Positions 26,218 to 35,327 are shown, counted from the stretch's first letter. The stretch: DNA of 64,000 bases from Nitrosospira sp. (GCA_013821425.1 JACDGV010000011.1:30342-94341), one strand, 5' to 3'. The notes: generated by a model not told the origin, from the letters alone. Program-made: numbers and translations.

Positions 26218-27840
26218 TCAGGGCTTTTCCAATCCGGTTGACTGCGAAATACGAAAAATCACGAATTCTGCCGGCCTCACAATGGCCACCCCAATCTCGG
26301 TGATAACTTGACCCAAGTCACGGACCTCAGGCGGGTTGAGTTCGGCATCGCATTTCACATAGAATGCCTCTTCAGGGGTTAACCCGAAAAGAGCACCGCT
26401 ACGCCAAATATTCATTAGGAACGATGTAATGTTCAGGCGGATCTTGTCCCATAAGGCTGGATCATTTGGTTCAAACACAATCCATTGCGTGCCCTCATCT
26501 ATCGACTCTTGCAGGAAAAGGAAGAAGCGGCGGACATTAATGTACTTCCATTCGCCATTGCGGTCTCCGCCGATTGTTCGCGCGCCCCATACGGTGACCG
26601 CTCCGTTTATAGTGCGAATGGCATTGACGCCTTGAGGATTGAGTATTTCCTGCTTTGGCTTGCTGACATAGTACTTGACGCCGATTGCGCCGCGAATGAC
26701 ACAGTTGGCTGGTGCCTTGTGCACCCCTCGCTGTTCATCGGTACGGGCATAAACTCCGGCCATATGTCCGCTTGGCGCGACGCAGGTTCTTCCTCGATAT
26801 TTTATTTCGACAAGCCGCGCCGGGTCGCTATCCTGTATCAGTTTCGCCGGGTCTACTACTTCTATGTGCGGAAAATAGAAGGCCGCATTCTTGCTTGGGC
26901 GAGGAATGGTATCTTTATTGCCCTCATCGTCGGTATGCTTAAGTTTTTGGGTATCAAAGCTATTCGGATCATTCGGGTCTGGTAGCAATTTCCGACTATC
27001 CAGAATCGCGAATACATTTTGGCGATTCTCGTCCTCGCTGTAGTCCATGAGCGCGTTCCATGTGCCCGCATTTTGCGTAAGTCCTGGTGCGCTAATCAGC
27101 GCCACATCATCAATAGACTCGAAATTCCTCAATGCCATATTAAGTTCGGCATCCGATCTAACGCGAGCAACGAAACAACGGGTTCCTCCATTTTTAAAGA
27201 ACCCGTAGACCGCATGAGTCAGGGCGTGATGTCCTGGATACATCGGTCTTGAAGCTTCCGCTCCGAACCTGAAGGCAGAAAATGACCCAAAACGGTTTGT
27301 GTATTCGGTAAAGTTCGTGCAGAACTTGGTATCTCCGGGGGCCACTTCAACGTTGAATACTTTGAGGTAGTAAGGATGTTCCTTTGGCGCGGGCTGTCCC
27401 TCCGGTGGTTCCAGCCAGCCGCGGTCCACCTCTCCTGCATAGTCGGTGAAATCCTCGGTGTCCACAGGCGTCGGCGCGTTGGCTGTGGCAACAGCGGCTC
27501 TTGCTCTATCCAGTTCTCTTTCCTTGTCCGTTATCTGTTTTCTGGGTGTTCCTTCTGTATTTTTTAGCGCTGTCAATTCCCCGTCCAGCCTCGCCACTGC
27601 GGCATCCAGGCTTTCACCGCCGGCCGCCGCTGCCGCTGGGACGGCACCCTCAGGTTGTATTCCCAAGGCGGCGCGAGCTGCGACCGGGTCGTAATTATCG
27701 TTTGATACAGGATAATAAATGGTATCTGGAATGATACCGATAAATGCCGCAGTATTGGTTCCGACACCTGCGATCGGTTGCCGGGCGGAAGGTATCTCTT
27801 CCACATAAACACCCGGAGCATGATATGTAAGTCTTGCCAT
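26218..27840 (-). CDS. Contractile tail sheath protein, copy 1, with N-terminal insertion
   Basis: A 540-residue sheath. The N-terminus YHAPGVYVEEIPSARQPIAG, the ALTHAVYGFFKNGGTRCFVA segment, the GVNAIRTINGAVTVWGART motif and the end ITEIGVAIVRPAEFVIFRIS are classic. Residues about 62-125 form an Ala-rich and coiled-coil-like insertion (SLDAAVARLDGELTALKN, then KERELDRARAAVATAN) that the smaller sheath lacks. It should lie on the particle surface as a decoration, though that is not shown. It is the first sheath in transcription order and is probably the main one. Confidence 0.93.
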   Translation of the reverse strand: MARLTYHAPGVYVEEIPSARQPIAGVGTNTAAFIGIIPDTIYYPVSNDNYDPVAARAALGIQPEGAVPAAAAAGGESLDAAVARLDGELTALKNTEGTPRKQITDKERELDRARAAVATANAPTPVDTEDFTDYAGEVDRGWLEPPEGQPAPKEHPYYLKVFNVEVAPGDTKFCTNFTEYTNRFGSFSAFRFGAEASRPMYPGHHALTHAVYGFFKNGGTRCFVARVRSDAELNMALRNFESIDDVALISAPGLTQNAGTWNALMDYSEDENRQNVFAILDSRKLLPDPNDPNSFDTQKLKHTDDEGNKDTIPRPSKNAAFYFPHIEVVDPAKLIQDSDPARLVEIKYRGRTCVAPSGHMAGVYARTDEQRGVHKAPANCVIRGAIGVKYYVSKPKQEILNPQGVNAIRTINGAVTVWGARTIGGDRNGEWKYINVRRFFLFLQESIDEGTQWIVFEPNDPALWDKIRLNITSFLMNIWRSGALFGLTPEEAFYVKCDAELNPPEVRDLGQVITEIGVAIVRPAEFVIFRISQSTGLEKP

Positions 27841-27967
27841 TGCGCATCCCCTTCTCGTTGTTGATCGTAAATTGTTTCAGTAAAGCGAGACCGCCTTAAG
27901 GAAACCTAAATTGTCATCCCCCAAACTGTCATCCACTTTTAAGCCTCAAAATTCACGAGGTATGACC

Positions 27968-28384
27968 TTACTTCTTCAGCACAATCTCGATCCGATACCC
28001 GTCTTCAGTTCCTCGATCTTTCATCCGCTTTTTCATAGCGATCTCAGCGACAGAAATCAGTTTTTCGGTTCGTAATCCAGATCGCTTCTCCACAGCAGTC
28101 AGGGAGTATTGCCCACCGGGGCAGTCGAGGAAGAAAAATGTGCCATCTGGGCGTGACTCTGTCTGCTTGAAGGTATCAACAACCTCTATTCCCGGTTCCC
28201 GCTGAACTTTCGCCGGACCTCTTTGAACGCGTTTCGCGCGAATTTCAGGTTGGGATGCAGATTGTTTTCCAAGCGGAGATATGCTGAGGTGTATGCCGGG
28301 CATCGGGTTATGAGTCGCGTCCAACACTCGGCCGCATATACTGATGTGGTGCCGCATCACTTCCCACTCGGTCCATGTTGTCAT
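27968..28384 (-). CDS. Carboxypeptidase-regulatory-like protein in the eCIS operon
   Basis: A 138-residue protein. ISICGRVLDATHNPMPGIHL, then a low-complexity stretch, then TESRPDGTFFFLDCPGGQYS and LTAVEKRSGLRTEKL follow the beta-sandwich pattern of carboxypeptidase-regulatory-like domains (G-x-V-x-D...P-x-x-G, then DG-x-F-x-F). It probably has a structural or binding role, perhaps at the cap end, as it lies between the cap-like protein and the sheaths. No signal peptide. It overlaps the cap-like gene by ATGA. Confidence 0.7.
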   Translation of the reverse strand: MTTWTEWEVMRHHISICGRVLDATHNPMPGIHLSISPLGKQSASQPEIRAKRVQRGPAKVQREPGIEVVDTFKQTESRPDGTFFFLDCPGGQYSLTAVEKRSGLRTEKLISVAEIAMKKRMKDRGTEDGYRIEIVLKK

Positions 28385-28980
28385 GAGCCGGCTCCGACCT
28401 GCATTTGAAACTTGAGCACTTTTTCGGTGACCAGACCGACTGTTTCAGGCTTGGAGACGTCCACTGCCAGCGTGACGGTATAATTCAGCGCGGCCTTGGG
28501 CTTTCCCCCCAGCGCCTGCCAAAATTCGCCGAGGCTCTGCAATCGCCCCGGCTGAAGCGTGGTGACGGGTAGCGGCAGATCCTGCGACATCAAATCCCCT
28601 TGCAAGGTATCTTCCGGAATGGTGCGGTAGCGCAGCAGTGCCCGAATCACTTCTCCCAACAGGCGGTGCTCGTCCTCGGATGGATCGGCTACGCTCTGAC
28701 TGGGCCATGCCGTGATCAGGTATGAAATGTCTATGCGTACAGGCGCTACCGTTTTGGTGGCAGTTCCATCCGGGTTCCGCTCGATATAAATTTCATTGCT
28801 CCGAAGGTCCAGATTCTCCCGGATATCGTATAGAAACAGATCAATGGCCGGCAAGGTTACCGAGGGTGGCGGAAATTGGTCATCCGGAGCGCTGAAACTC
28901 ACCTGTACCTGGTCCGCCAATCCTTTTGGGAGCTCGCGCTTCAATAACACTGAGAGTGTCTCGTCCAGGTCATTAATCAT
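28381..28980 (-). CDS. DUF4255 / Pvc16 N-terminal-like cap protein (Afp16-like)
   Basis: A 199-residue protein, first gene of the eCIS operon. INDLDETLSVLLKREL at the start, VTLPAIDLFLYDIRENLDLR, DISYLITAWPSQSVADPSED and EFWQALGGKPKAALNYTVTL are the DUF4255/Pvc16 signatures. In the Afp and PVC particles this protein caps the tube and ends sheath growth. The position at the head of the operon is the usual one in this eCIS type. About 630 bases separate it from the divergent kinase/FHA block. Confidence 0.9.
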   Translation of the reverse strand: MINDLDETLSVLLKRELPKGLADQVQVSFSAPDDQFPPPSVTLPAIDLFLYDIRENLDLRSNEIYIERNPDGTATKTVAPVRIDISYLITAWPSQSVADPSEDEHRLLGEVIRALLRYRTIPEDTLQGDLMSQDLPLPVTTLQPGRLQSLGEFWQALGGKPKAALNYTVTLAVDVSKPETVGLVTEKVLKFQMQVGAGS

Positions 28981-29613
28981 GACTGCTATCGGTTTCTCAC
29001 AACCCGAAAAATAAGTTTTGTTGTGTCATGCTCACCACCTGACATTCGCCGTGTTGCTAAATTAGCCGGAATCAGTTCTCGTGTAGACCTCCCTCCACGC
29101 AATATCCATGCCCATCATGAAAAGGAAAAAAAGGCCAAGATATCAAGGTGCTATAACTGAAGCTCCATTCCTGGCATGGGTACCAATTTATTTTAAAGGC
29201 GAGAAAACAACCTGCCTAGAAAGTAATTACTGTAAATTCAATAACTTGCACACATGGGTTGAAACCTACCCATATGGGTCGAACCTGCGTATTCTTCCTT
29301 TGCGAAACCATGTGGCGGAGTTTTCTTCTCTACTCCTGCAAAATAGAAAGGGTTAAAGAAAGGAATTATTCTCGTCCCAGGTGTCCTGACATATGTTGAT
29401 AACTACTTGCCGCAGTGGCGAAACTTGCATAAGAGAACCGCTGTGTGGTTGGAGCAGGTGAAACCGATGGCTGTGAATCGTCGAGGTGGACTTTTGCCAT
29501 CGTACCGGCATGAAGCTTGCTTGGTTTTCTGTGTCGATGCACCGGATGGGTGTGGGCCGCATGGGTGCCGTATTGAGTGTCACGAGCTTAAAGTACAAAG
29601 GGGACCGAAACCA
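28981..29613. other. Divergent intergenic region between the eCIS operon and the FHA/kinase block
   Basis: Both large transcription units must start in this 633-base stretch. I could not pick out a convincing sigma-70 promoter pair. A frame at 29108-29356 would give 82 residues with no family resemblance and no ribosome site, so I do not call it. The AT-rich part around 29180-29360 is the most likely promoter area. Confidence 0.5.
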
Positions 29614-31218
29614 ATGAGGCGATTCGAACCAGGATTCCTGGCCCGAGAAAGTTCTTTCCCGCAATCCGAGCGGCGACTTACCCGTGCCTCTTACCCGGTT
29701 ATGCTCGGTCTGGTAGTGGCGACGGCTATCCTCATGACGAGCCAGATCTGTTACGCAGATAAACTAAAACTTCTTTCGGTTCAGGAAAAAGCCCCGGGCA
29801 CTGTTACCGCTACCATCGCCGTTTTTGCCGGAGATACTCCCAATGCAGCTGATTTTCGGCTTCGCTTTGACGAAAAGACCGCAATACCGGCGAAAGAGGT
29901 GAAGGTGGTGGCACCGGCCGAGCTTGAGACCTCGGTTATTCTCGGTGTCGATCAAAGCGGTTCGATGGGGGTGGACAACATCAAGGATATAAGAGACGCG
30001 CTGACACGGGCGCTATCGAAGCCCGCAGCGCAATTGAACGTGGCACTTTGGGTTTTCGATACGGAGGTAAAAAAAATCCACGGTTTTTCTCCGAATACCG
30101 CGGAGCTGGCGAAAAGCGTGGGCGAAATTGGCATCAGGTCTGCTCGGGATGGTAAAACAAAACTCCATGACGCGATTGCGCTAGGGCTATCCGAGTTGCG
30201 TAATCATGAGGCAAAGGGCCCGAAACGGCTTATCCTGATAACGGATGGGATTGACGATGGCAGCAGTATTACTGAGCAGGTGGTTATCACGGAAGCTAAT
30301 GCGAAAGGCGTTGCTATCAGCGCAATTGGGTTTGGAAAGGTTTCGGCCGCAGGTTCAGAGTTGCTTGTCCGGTTAGCGGAAAATACGGGAGGGCATTTTG
30401 TTCCTGCAAAAGGTTCCGTGCAGCTTTCAAGCGAACTTAATAAGTTGTTGAATCTTCCACCTCCGCGCGTATTCGATGTGTTGTTCAATTATGAAACAGC
30501 GGGTAAAGGAGAGCTGAGTCATTCCACAAAGCTGGAATTTACGCGAGCTGGGCAACCCCCCCTCATCCAGATTATCGAGCAGGGTATTTCAGCTTTGAGT
30601 ATGGGCCGTCCATCAGAACCAGTCAAACCACTCGCAAGCGACAAGCAGGGCATCGACTACCGGATTTTGCTGGGGGTCGTAGCGGGTTTAATCGCGATTC
30701 TTGCCGCATATATGCTAAGCAGGAAGAAATCCGCCGAACCAGCGCCACCGCCGCCTCCGCCAGAAGTTTCGCGAACACGCGCAGCTGCCGAGGCCGCCCG
30801 GCCGTTAACCGGAAGGCGAGCGCAGACAATGGTAAGCGCCAGATTTCCACCGCCTGGCGGGGGGCAGCCGGCGGCGTACCTGAATTGCATCAGTGGCAAT
30901 GCCAAGGGACGCCAATTTCCCATCGAGCAATCCTTTTGCCGTATCGGCTCAAGCAGCGAGAACGAATTGCAGCTAAGCGATGACTACGTATCGCAGCAGC
31001 ATGCTTCTATCAGATATGATTCAGGGGCTCTTTATCTTAGCGATAACGGATCTCGGAACGGTACGTTTCTCAACGATATACGTCTGCATGAGACCTCAAT
31101 GACGCTTTCTCCCGGTGATGAAATTCGCACAGGAAGAACAACTTTCAAGCTTGTGGCGACAAGAGGTAGCCCCTCACCGGGGGGAGACGGAAATTGGAAA
31201 GAACAGCACGTTCCGTGA
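29614..31218 (+). CDS. Membrane von Willebrand A protein with C-terminal FHA domain
   Basis: A 534-residue protein from ATG 29614 (MRRFEPGF), chosen because AAGGGG precedes it; the longer frame to 29407 has no site. A signal-anchor sits at about 27-43, then a vWA domain (107-280) with the MIDAS DxSxS at 113-117 (DQSGSMG) and DGIDDG. A second membrane segment lies at 351-369, then a Pro/Ala linker and an FHA domain (about 422-516) with RIGSSSENELQL, SQQHASI and NGSRNGTFL, which is complete for phosphothreonine binding. The layout puts vWA outside and FHA inside, so it could link an outer signal to phosphorylated partners. It heads the phosphosignalling block. Confidence 0.88.
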   Translation: MRRFEPGFLARESSFPQSERRLTRASYPVMLGLVVATAILMTSQICYADKLKLLSVQEKAPGTVTATIAVFAGDTPNAADFRLRFDEKTAIPAKEVKVVAPAELETSVILGVDQSGSMGVDNIKDIRDALTRALSKPAAQLNVALWVFDTEVKKIHGFSPNTAELAKSVGEIGIRSARDGKTKLHDAIALGLSELRNHEAKGPKRLILITDGIDDGSSITEQVVITEANAKGVAISAIGFGKVSAAGSELLVRLAENTGGHFVPAKGSVQLSSELNKLLNLPPPRVFDVLFNYETAGKGELSHSTKLEFTRAGQPPLIQIIEQGISALSMGRPSEPVKPLASDKQGIDYRILLGVVAGLIAILAAYMLSRKKSAEPAPPPPPPEVSRTRAAAEAARPLTGRRAQTMVSARFPPPGGGQPAAYLNCISGNAKGRQFPIEQSFCRIGSSSENELQLSDDYVSQQHASIRYDSGALYLSDNGSRNGTFLNDIRLHETSMTLSPGDEIRTGRTTFKLVATRGSPSPGGDGNWKEQHVP

Positions 31219-31224
31219 TCTTGA

Positions 31225-32157
31225 TTGCTGGAAGAATGTGATGGAAGAAAACCTGGAATTCAATCTGTGAAGGGGCCAAGCTCAAATCCGTTGTCTGTGG
31301 GAGCGCGCTCCGAAACGGGTTATGTCCGGAATGAAAATCAGGATAGGATGAGCGGCGTGCGAGCTCCGCTAGGGGACGTGTATATCGTATCTGACGGCAT
31401 GGGGGGTCATCAGGGGGGTGCACTTGCAGCCGAGCTGACAGTCGAAACGCTGGGTCGTAATTTATTGGGGGTTGAGTCTGGTGAATCTGCCAGGGCGGAA
31501 TTCGAGCTGGCTTTCGAGAACGCAAACAGGACTGTTTATGAAAGAGGGCATTCCGGCGATACGGAAACTCAGGGCATGGGCGCAACAGCCGTCGTGCTGC
31601 TTGTGGCTGGATCACAGGCCATGGTTGCACACGTAGGCGATAGCCGGGCATATCTGTTCAGGCAGGGAGAACTGCGCAGGTTGACCAAAGACCATAGCCG
31701 CGTACAACGCATGGTGGACGCGGGCATTCTGACAGATGCCGAAGCTGCGTCACATCCTGCTTCAAATCTATTGGAAAGGGCGATTGGCGTTTCGCCGGAC
31801 GTCGCGGCGGATGTTTCTTCCTGGTTCGAGTTGGATGATGGAGATCAGATTCTACTTTGCTCTGATGGGCTTCATGGTTATGTTTCTGATGGTGAGATTG
31901 GCGCTATCCTTAATAACAGGATCGCGCCGCAGGAGTTGGCGCATCAGCTTGTAGACCTCGCTTTGCAGAAAGGGGGTGAAGACAATATCACGGTGCAGCT
32001 AGTAGGGTACCATCATTCCGGCTGTGGGGGATGCATACCTGCCATGAGTCGATCTACGCTCATCTCGACTCTCCTGTGTATCTCCGCTACAACCGCATTT
32101 GTCGCCAACCATGCGCCGCTTCTGGCTCTCGGTAATGTTTTTAGAGACCATCTATAG
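31225..32157 (+). CDS. PP2C-type Ser/Thr protein phosphatase
   Basis: The phosphatase core is complete: GARSETGYVRNENQDRM, VYIVSDGMGGHQGG, MGATAVVLLVAG, AHVGDSRAYLFRQGELRRLT, CSDGLHGYVSD and GGEDNITVQLV supply the metal-binding Asp residues. It should remove phosphate from Ser/Thr on the targets of the kinases encoded next to it. The C-terminus after residue 270 is a hydrophobic tail (LISTLLCISATTAFVANHAP), so it may be membrane-tethered. Start uncertain: the frame opens at TTG 31225, and GTG 31267 is also possible; neither has a strong ribosome site. Confidence 0.88.
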   Translation: MLEECDGRKPGIQSVKGPSSNPLSVGARSETGYVRNENQDRMSGVRAPLGDVYIVSDGMGGHQGGALAAELTVETLGRNLLGVESGESARAEFELAFENANRTVYERGHSGDTETQGMGATAVVLLVAGSQAMVAHVGDSRAYLFRQGELRRLTKDHSRVQRMVDAGILTDAEAASHPASNLLERAIGVSPDVAADVSSWFELDDGDQILLCSDGLHGYVSDGEIGAILNNRIAPQELAHQLVDLALQKGGEDNITVQLVGYHHSGCGGCIPAMSRSTLISTLLCISATTAFVANHAPLLALGNVFRDHL

Positions 32158-32230
32158 GGTTTAAGCCGATGAGCAAGCACGACGAGTAGTAAAGCATAAC
32201 CGCAATTTTGATTACAGATTCGAGAGGTTA

Positions 32231-32986
32231 ATGACAATGAGCGACAAGTCGAAGCCAGGCGGAGTTTCGAAATGGTGGAAGCAGGTTGTCGGAGGAACTA
32301 CATCTGATGCTCTCACCCGTTACTGCGACAAGGGGCATCCCATGGATCCAAATTGGTCGGTTTGTGCCTATTGCGACGCCGAAAGCCGTGCTAACCAGAA
32401 AACCGCAACCCCGAATACCGCCGAGTCAGATGACTTTGAATCAAACGAAAACATGCAAAGGAGCAAATTCATGGAGAGAGGAACAACAAAGATAGACTCG
32501 GGACTGCCAGATGAGCCCAGAGGCACGACCAAAATCGACACGGGTACCGATACCGATACGCCACAAAGGAAGAAGTCCGGAACTCAGGAGCGAAAAATCA
32601 CAGGAGTGCTGGTTACGTTTTCATGGAGGTTCCAAGGTGAGTTATTCGTGCTCTATGAAGGTCGTAATGTGATCGGTTCAGCGGCATCAAGCGATATACA
32701 GATTACTACTGATCCAGGCATGTCGGGCGAACATGCTGTCATCCTCTGCCGCGCCGGAAGGGACGAGCTGCACGATCTGCTCAGCACGAATGGCACTTTC
32801 CTGAACGAGAAATATGTGGCAAGGGATGGTGCGGATCTAGTTGACGGCGGGAGTATCAAAACCGGGGGAACGGTATTCGAGTTCAGGAAGATAACGAGCG
32901 GCGGTGATAAAGTCATCCGCCGCGAACGGCAGGAATATGAAGAGGGCCATTCTCGAAGCAGGGGTCCCGGTGAAACCGCTATCTAG
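32231..32986 (+). CDS. Cytoplasmic FHA protein with zinc-ribbon-like N-terminus
   Basis: A 251-residue soluble protein. The N-terminus has four Cys/His positions (RYCDKGHPMDPNWSVCAYCD) that look like a zinc ribbon. Residues 75-120 include two near repeats, RGTTKIDSG and RGTTKIDTG, which offer clear Thr phosphorylation sites of the kind FHA proteins bind. The FHA domain follows (NVIGSAASSDIQITTD, MSGEHAVILC, LLSTNGTFLNEKYV). This could be a self-recognising phospho-switch like GarA or Fha1. The RBS (GAGAGG) suits the ATG at 32237 as well as 32231. Confidence 0.88.
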   Translation: MTMSDKSKPGGVSKWWKQVVGGTTSDALTRYCDKGHPMDPNWSVCAYCDAESRANQKTATPNTAESDDFESNENMQRSKFMERGTTKIDSGLPDEPRGTTKIDTGTDTDTPQRKKSGTQERKITGVLVTFSWRFQGELFVLYEGRNVIGSAASSDIQITTDPGMSGEHAVILCRAGRDELHDLLSTNGTFLNEKYVARDGADLVDGGSIKTGGTVFEFRKITSGGDKVIRRERQEYEEGHSRSRGPGETAI

Positions 32987-33055
32987 CCGGCAACGGGGCG
33001 CTATCAAAAGCAAATTGAGCGGCGCCCCTGCTGCTCTATCGGTTCCTGATCCTAC

Positions 33056-34069
33056 ATGAGTTTGGAGATGAACCGGTCTGGATATCGCCATACCGGGCGC
33101 CTGGCTTTATCGAAAGGACAGGCCTGCGGAAGATATGTGCTGGAGCAAGTGCTTGGCAACGGCGGAATGGGTGTTGTCTGGAAAGCCTGGGATCCCAAAG
33201 CGAAGCGGCATGTTGCCCTGAAAGTCGTCGCCGAAGGTCTTCTTGCAGAGCCGGGTATCGGGGCCCGCTTTCAGGACGAAGTAAGACGTCACGCACGTTT
33301 AAACCATCCCCGCATTGTCGCGTTACTCGACACCTTTTCACTTCATGACCAGCAGTGCATGGTGATGAGCCTAATACAGGGCGAATCTCTCGAAACACTT
33401 TTGGAACGTAGCCCCCATCATAGCCTGCCGCTGGATGTTGCCCTGCAAATTATGACCGATGTGCTGGCCGCTCTTGATTACGCCCATCGTCACGGCATAT
33501 TGCACCGGGACGTCAAACCCCCCAATATCCTGTTGGATTCAGCGCAACACGCCTATCTGGCCGATTTTGGAATCTCGCTGGCTATCGGCGAAGCGCGGCT
33601 TACCCGAGCCGGGGTGGCAGTAGGAACAGCTGAATACATGAGTCCGGAACAGATTCGCACCCCTGAGCAGATAGATCACAGGACGGATGTATATAGCTCT
33701 GGATGCGTGTTGTACGAAATGCTGACAGGGAGGCCGCCGTTCATCCACTCCGAGCTAGGAGGGACAACGGCGGATATTGCACTCAGGTCAGCTCATGTAA
33801 ACAGGGTGCCCGTGCATCCAGACCAGCTGCAGCCGTCAATACCCGTGGACATCAGCGGTGTAATCATGTCAGCTTTGAACAAGGATCCGAATCAGCGGCC
33901 ACAGGGTTGTGCTGAATTTTCACGCTTATTACTGGCGGCCCGCGACTCCCAGGGCATGTCTCAGAATAGCGTGGAGGTCCGCCCATCGCTGCGGTTAGCG
34001 GCAAGCGGAGCTTTCCTGGCCGCTGGCGCTGCGGCGTTCATATATGTGCTCTACAGAGTAATCAGCTAG
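33056..34069 (+). CDS. Membrane-anchored Ser/Thr protein kinase 1
   Basis: A 337-residue Hanks-type kinase. The glycine loop is LGNGGMGVV (33-41), the ATP-anchoring Lys about 56 (VALKVV), the catalytic loop HRDVKPPNILL (150-160) and the DFG motif 170-172, with a full activation segment (VGTAEYMSPEQI) and the DHRTDVYSSGCVLYEM motif. The chain ends in a single membrane helix (about 314-333, ASGAFLAAGAAAFIYVLY) with almost no outer part, so sensing must come from partners. It follows the PP2C and FHA genes on the same strand and likely phosphorylates the FHA protein. Confidence 0.92.
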   Translation: MSLEMNRSGYRHTGRLALSKGQACGRYVLEQVLGNGGMGVVWKAWDPKAKRHVALKVVAEGLLAEPGIGARFQDEVRRHARLNHPRIVALLDTFSLHDQQCMVMSLIQGESLETLLERSPHHSLPLDVALQIMTDVLAALDYAHRHGILHRDVKPPNILLDSAQHAYLADFGISLAIGEARLTRAGVAVGTAEYMSPEQIRTPEQIDHRTDVYSSGCVLYEMLTGRPPFIHSELGGTTADIALRSAHVNRVPVHPDQLQPSIPVDISGVIMSALNKDPNQRPQGCAEFSRLLLAARDSQGMSQNSVEVRPSLRLAASGAFLAAGAAAFIYVLYRVIS

Positions 34070-34175
34070 GGTTTTTAAACAGCGATTCCAGCAAACACGG
34101 GCAACGCTGGAGATCAGGTTTTTCTGAAAAAACGAAGTGCTCTTACGTATGGATTGTTAACAGGGGGAAGCAACG

Positions 34176-34838
34176 ATGAGAAAAATTATTGGGCTGCTGC
34201 TAATCTCAATGGTGATCGCAGGTTGCGCGGCGACGGGGGGAGGGCCGGACAGGTCGGGCACTGCCGCGCTCGAGTGCGGGGTTGTTGGGGCTGGAGGCGG
34301 CTTTCTCGCCTGCAAATTGCTGGGTGGCAGCGATGCGATGTGCGCGGGCATTGCGGCGGGGGCAGCAACCGTGGGTGGGGGAGTATGCTACGGTTTTGCC
34401 TCGAACTATGAAAAACGGCGAAAGGAACTGGCGGGGAAAGAAAACGACCTCGACGCGCGATTGACATACGTGCAAGGGCTCAATGAGGATTCCGAAAAAT
34501 TAAACCGGGAACTGAATGCGCGAGTCGATGAGATCTCGCAACACACCGACAGAACTGTTGAGCAGATCCAGCAGGGCACGATTTCCAGTCAGCAGCTGGC
34601 AAAGGAAAGGGAGACCTTGCTTAAGGAAGAAACCGCCGCAAAAGAACAGGTTGTGGTTCAGGAAGCCGCGTTGGCGGATATGAAGCGTTTTCAGGCGGAG
34701 CAATTGCATAAAACCAGTGGAGTGGAAGATAAGGCGCTTCATGCCGAACTGGACGCGGAAATCCAGAAACAGGAGCGCTTACTGGAGGAGACAAAACGCA
34801 CTACTACCGCATTTGCTTCCCAGCGGCAAAGAATATAG
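34176..34838 (+). CDS. Lipoprotein with glycine-zipper-like segment and coiled coil
   Basis: A 220-residue lipoprotein: a short signal ending in the lipobox MVIAGC, with Cys 17 as the lipidation site, then a Gly/Ala/Cys-rich stretch (ALECGVVGAGGGFLACKL, CAGIAAGAATVGGGVCYG) like a glycine-zipper that can insert into or span a membrane, then a long coiled coil to the end (QAALxxM-type heptads, EQVVVQEAALADMKRFQAEQ). A strong GGGGGAAG site precedes ATG 34176. It could be a periplasmic or outer-membrane partner for the kinase block. No specific family is recognised. Confidence 0.75.
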   Translation: MRKIIGLLLISMVIAGCAATGGGPDRSGTAALECGVVGAGGGFLACKLLGGSDAMCAGIAAGAATVGGGVCYGFASNYEKRRKELAGKENDLDARLTYVQGLNEDSEKLNRELNARVDEISQHTDRTVEQIQQGTISSQQLAKERETLLKEETAAKEQVVVQEAALADMKRFQAEQLHKTSGVEDKALHAELDAEIQKQERLLEETKRTTTAFASQRQRI

Positions 34839-34870
34839 ATCATTTCACCGCGAAAAATAAGGAAACGACT

Positions 34871-35314
34871 GTGGCAAACATGAACTCAATGGTAGTGGCA
34901 GCAGCCCTTATTCCTGCTCTGTTTTCCTGCACAGTGATGGAGCTGAGGCAGGAAGTGAAGAGCGATGAATCGCGGGTAACCAGCAAAGAAGACGAGTTGC
35001 GAATCGAAGAAGCGCGTCAGGCACAGTTACAGGAGGAAGTTAAAACGTTGCAACAGGACCTTGCAACCCGGCAAATGTCGCTGGATGACTTGGAGGCACG
35101 TTTAATCGAACTCAGGAAAGTAAATGAGACCACGTTGGCAAAAACGCGGGAGGAGCAGGGGCGGAAGCGTCAGCGTGAGACGACATTAAAAAAACATCAG
35201 AAAGCAGTGACTGAAATTCAGCAAAGTGGCGCTACGATCGAGGAAAAGAAAAAGAGGCTTGAACACCTCAAGGGGGAGATCCGGAAATCACTTGTTTTGA
35301 TAGAGCACTCCTGA
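34871..35314 (+). CDS. Small coiled-coil lipoprotein
   Basis: A 147-residue protein starting at GTG 34871 behind AAGGAA. The N-terminus is a lipoprotein signal (AAALIPALFSC), and the rest is almost all heptad coiled coil (ELRQEVKSDESRVTSKEDEL, AQLQEEVKTLQQDLATRQMS). It is close to the previous lipoprotein gene (32-base gap) and looks like its partner. Family unknown. The two could form a rod between inner membrane and cell wall. Confidence 0.75.
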   Translation: MANMNSMVVAAALIPALFSCTVMELRQEVKSDESRVTSKEDELRIEEARQAQLQEEVKTLQQDLATRQMSLDDLEARLIELRKVNETTLAKTREEQGRKRQRETTLKKHQKAVTEIQQSGATIEEKKKRLEHLKGEIRKSLVLIEHS

Positions 35315-35327
35315 CCTGCCGGGTAGG

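Noticed and set aside
29108..29356. An 82-residue open frame in the divergent intergenic region
   Set aside because: No ribosome site, no family pattern and a composition unlike the neighbours. It lies where promoters are expected.
32995..33028. GGGGCGC...GCGCCCC stem with a 20-base loop between the FHA protein and kinase 1 genes
   Set aside because: A perfect 7-bp stem, but with a long loop and no T run, so it is not a convincing terminator. It could be a mild structural element.
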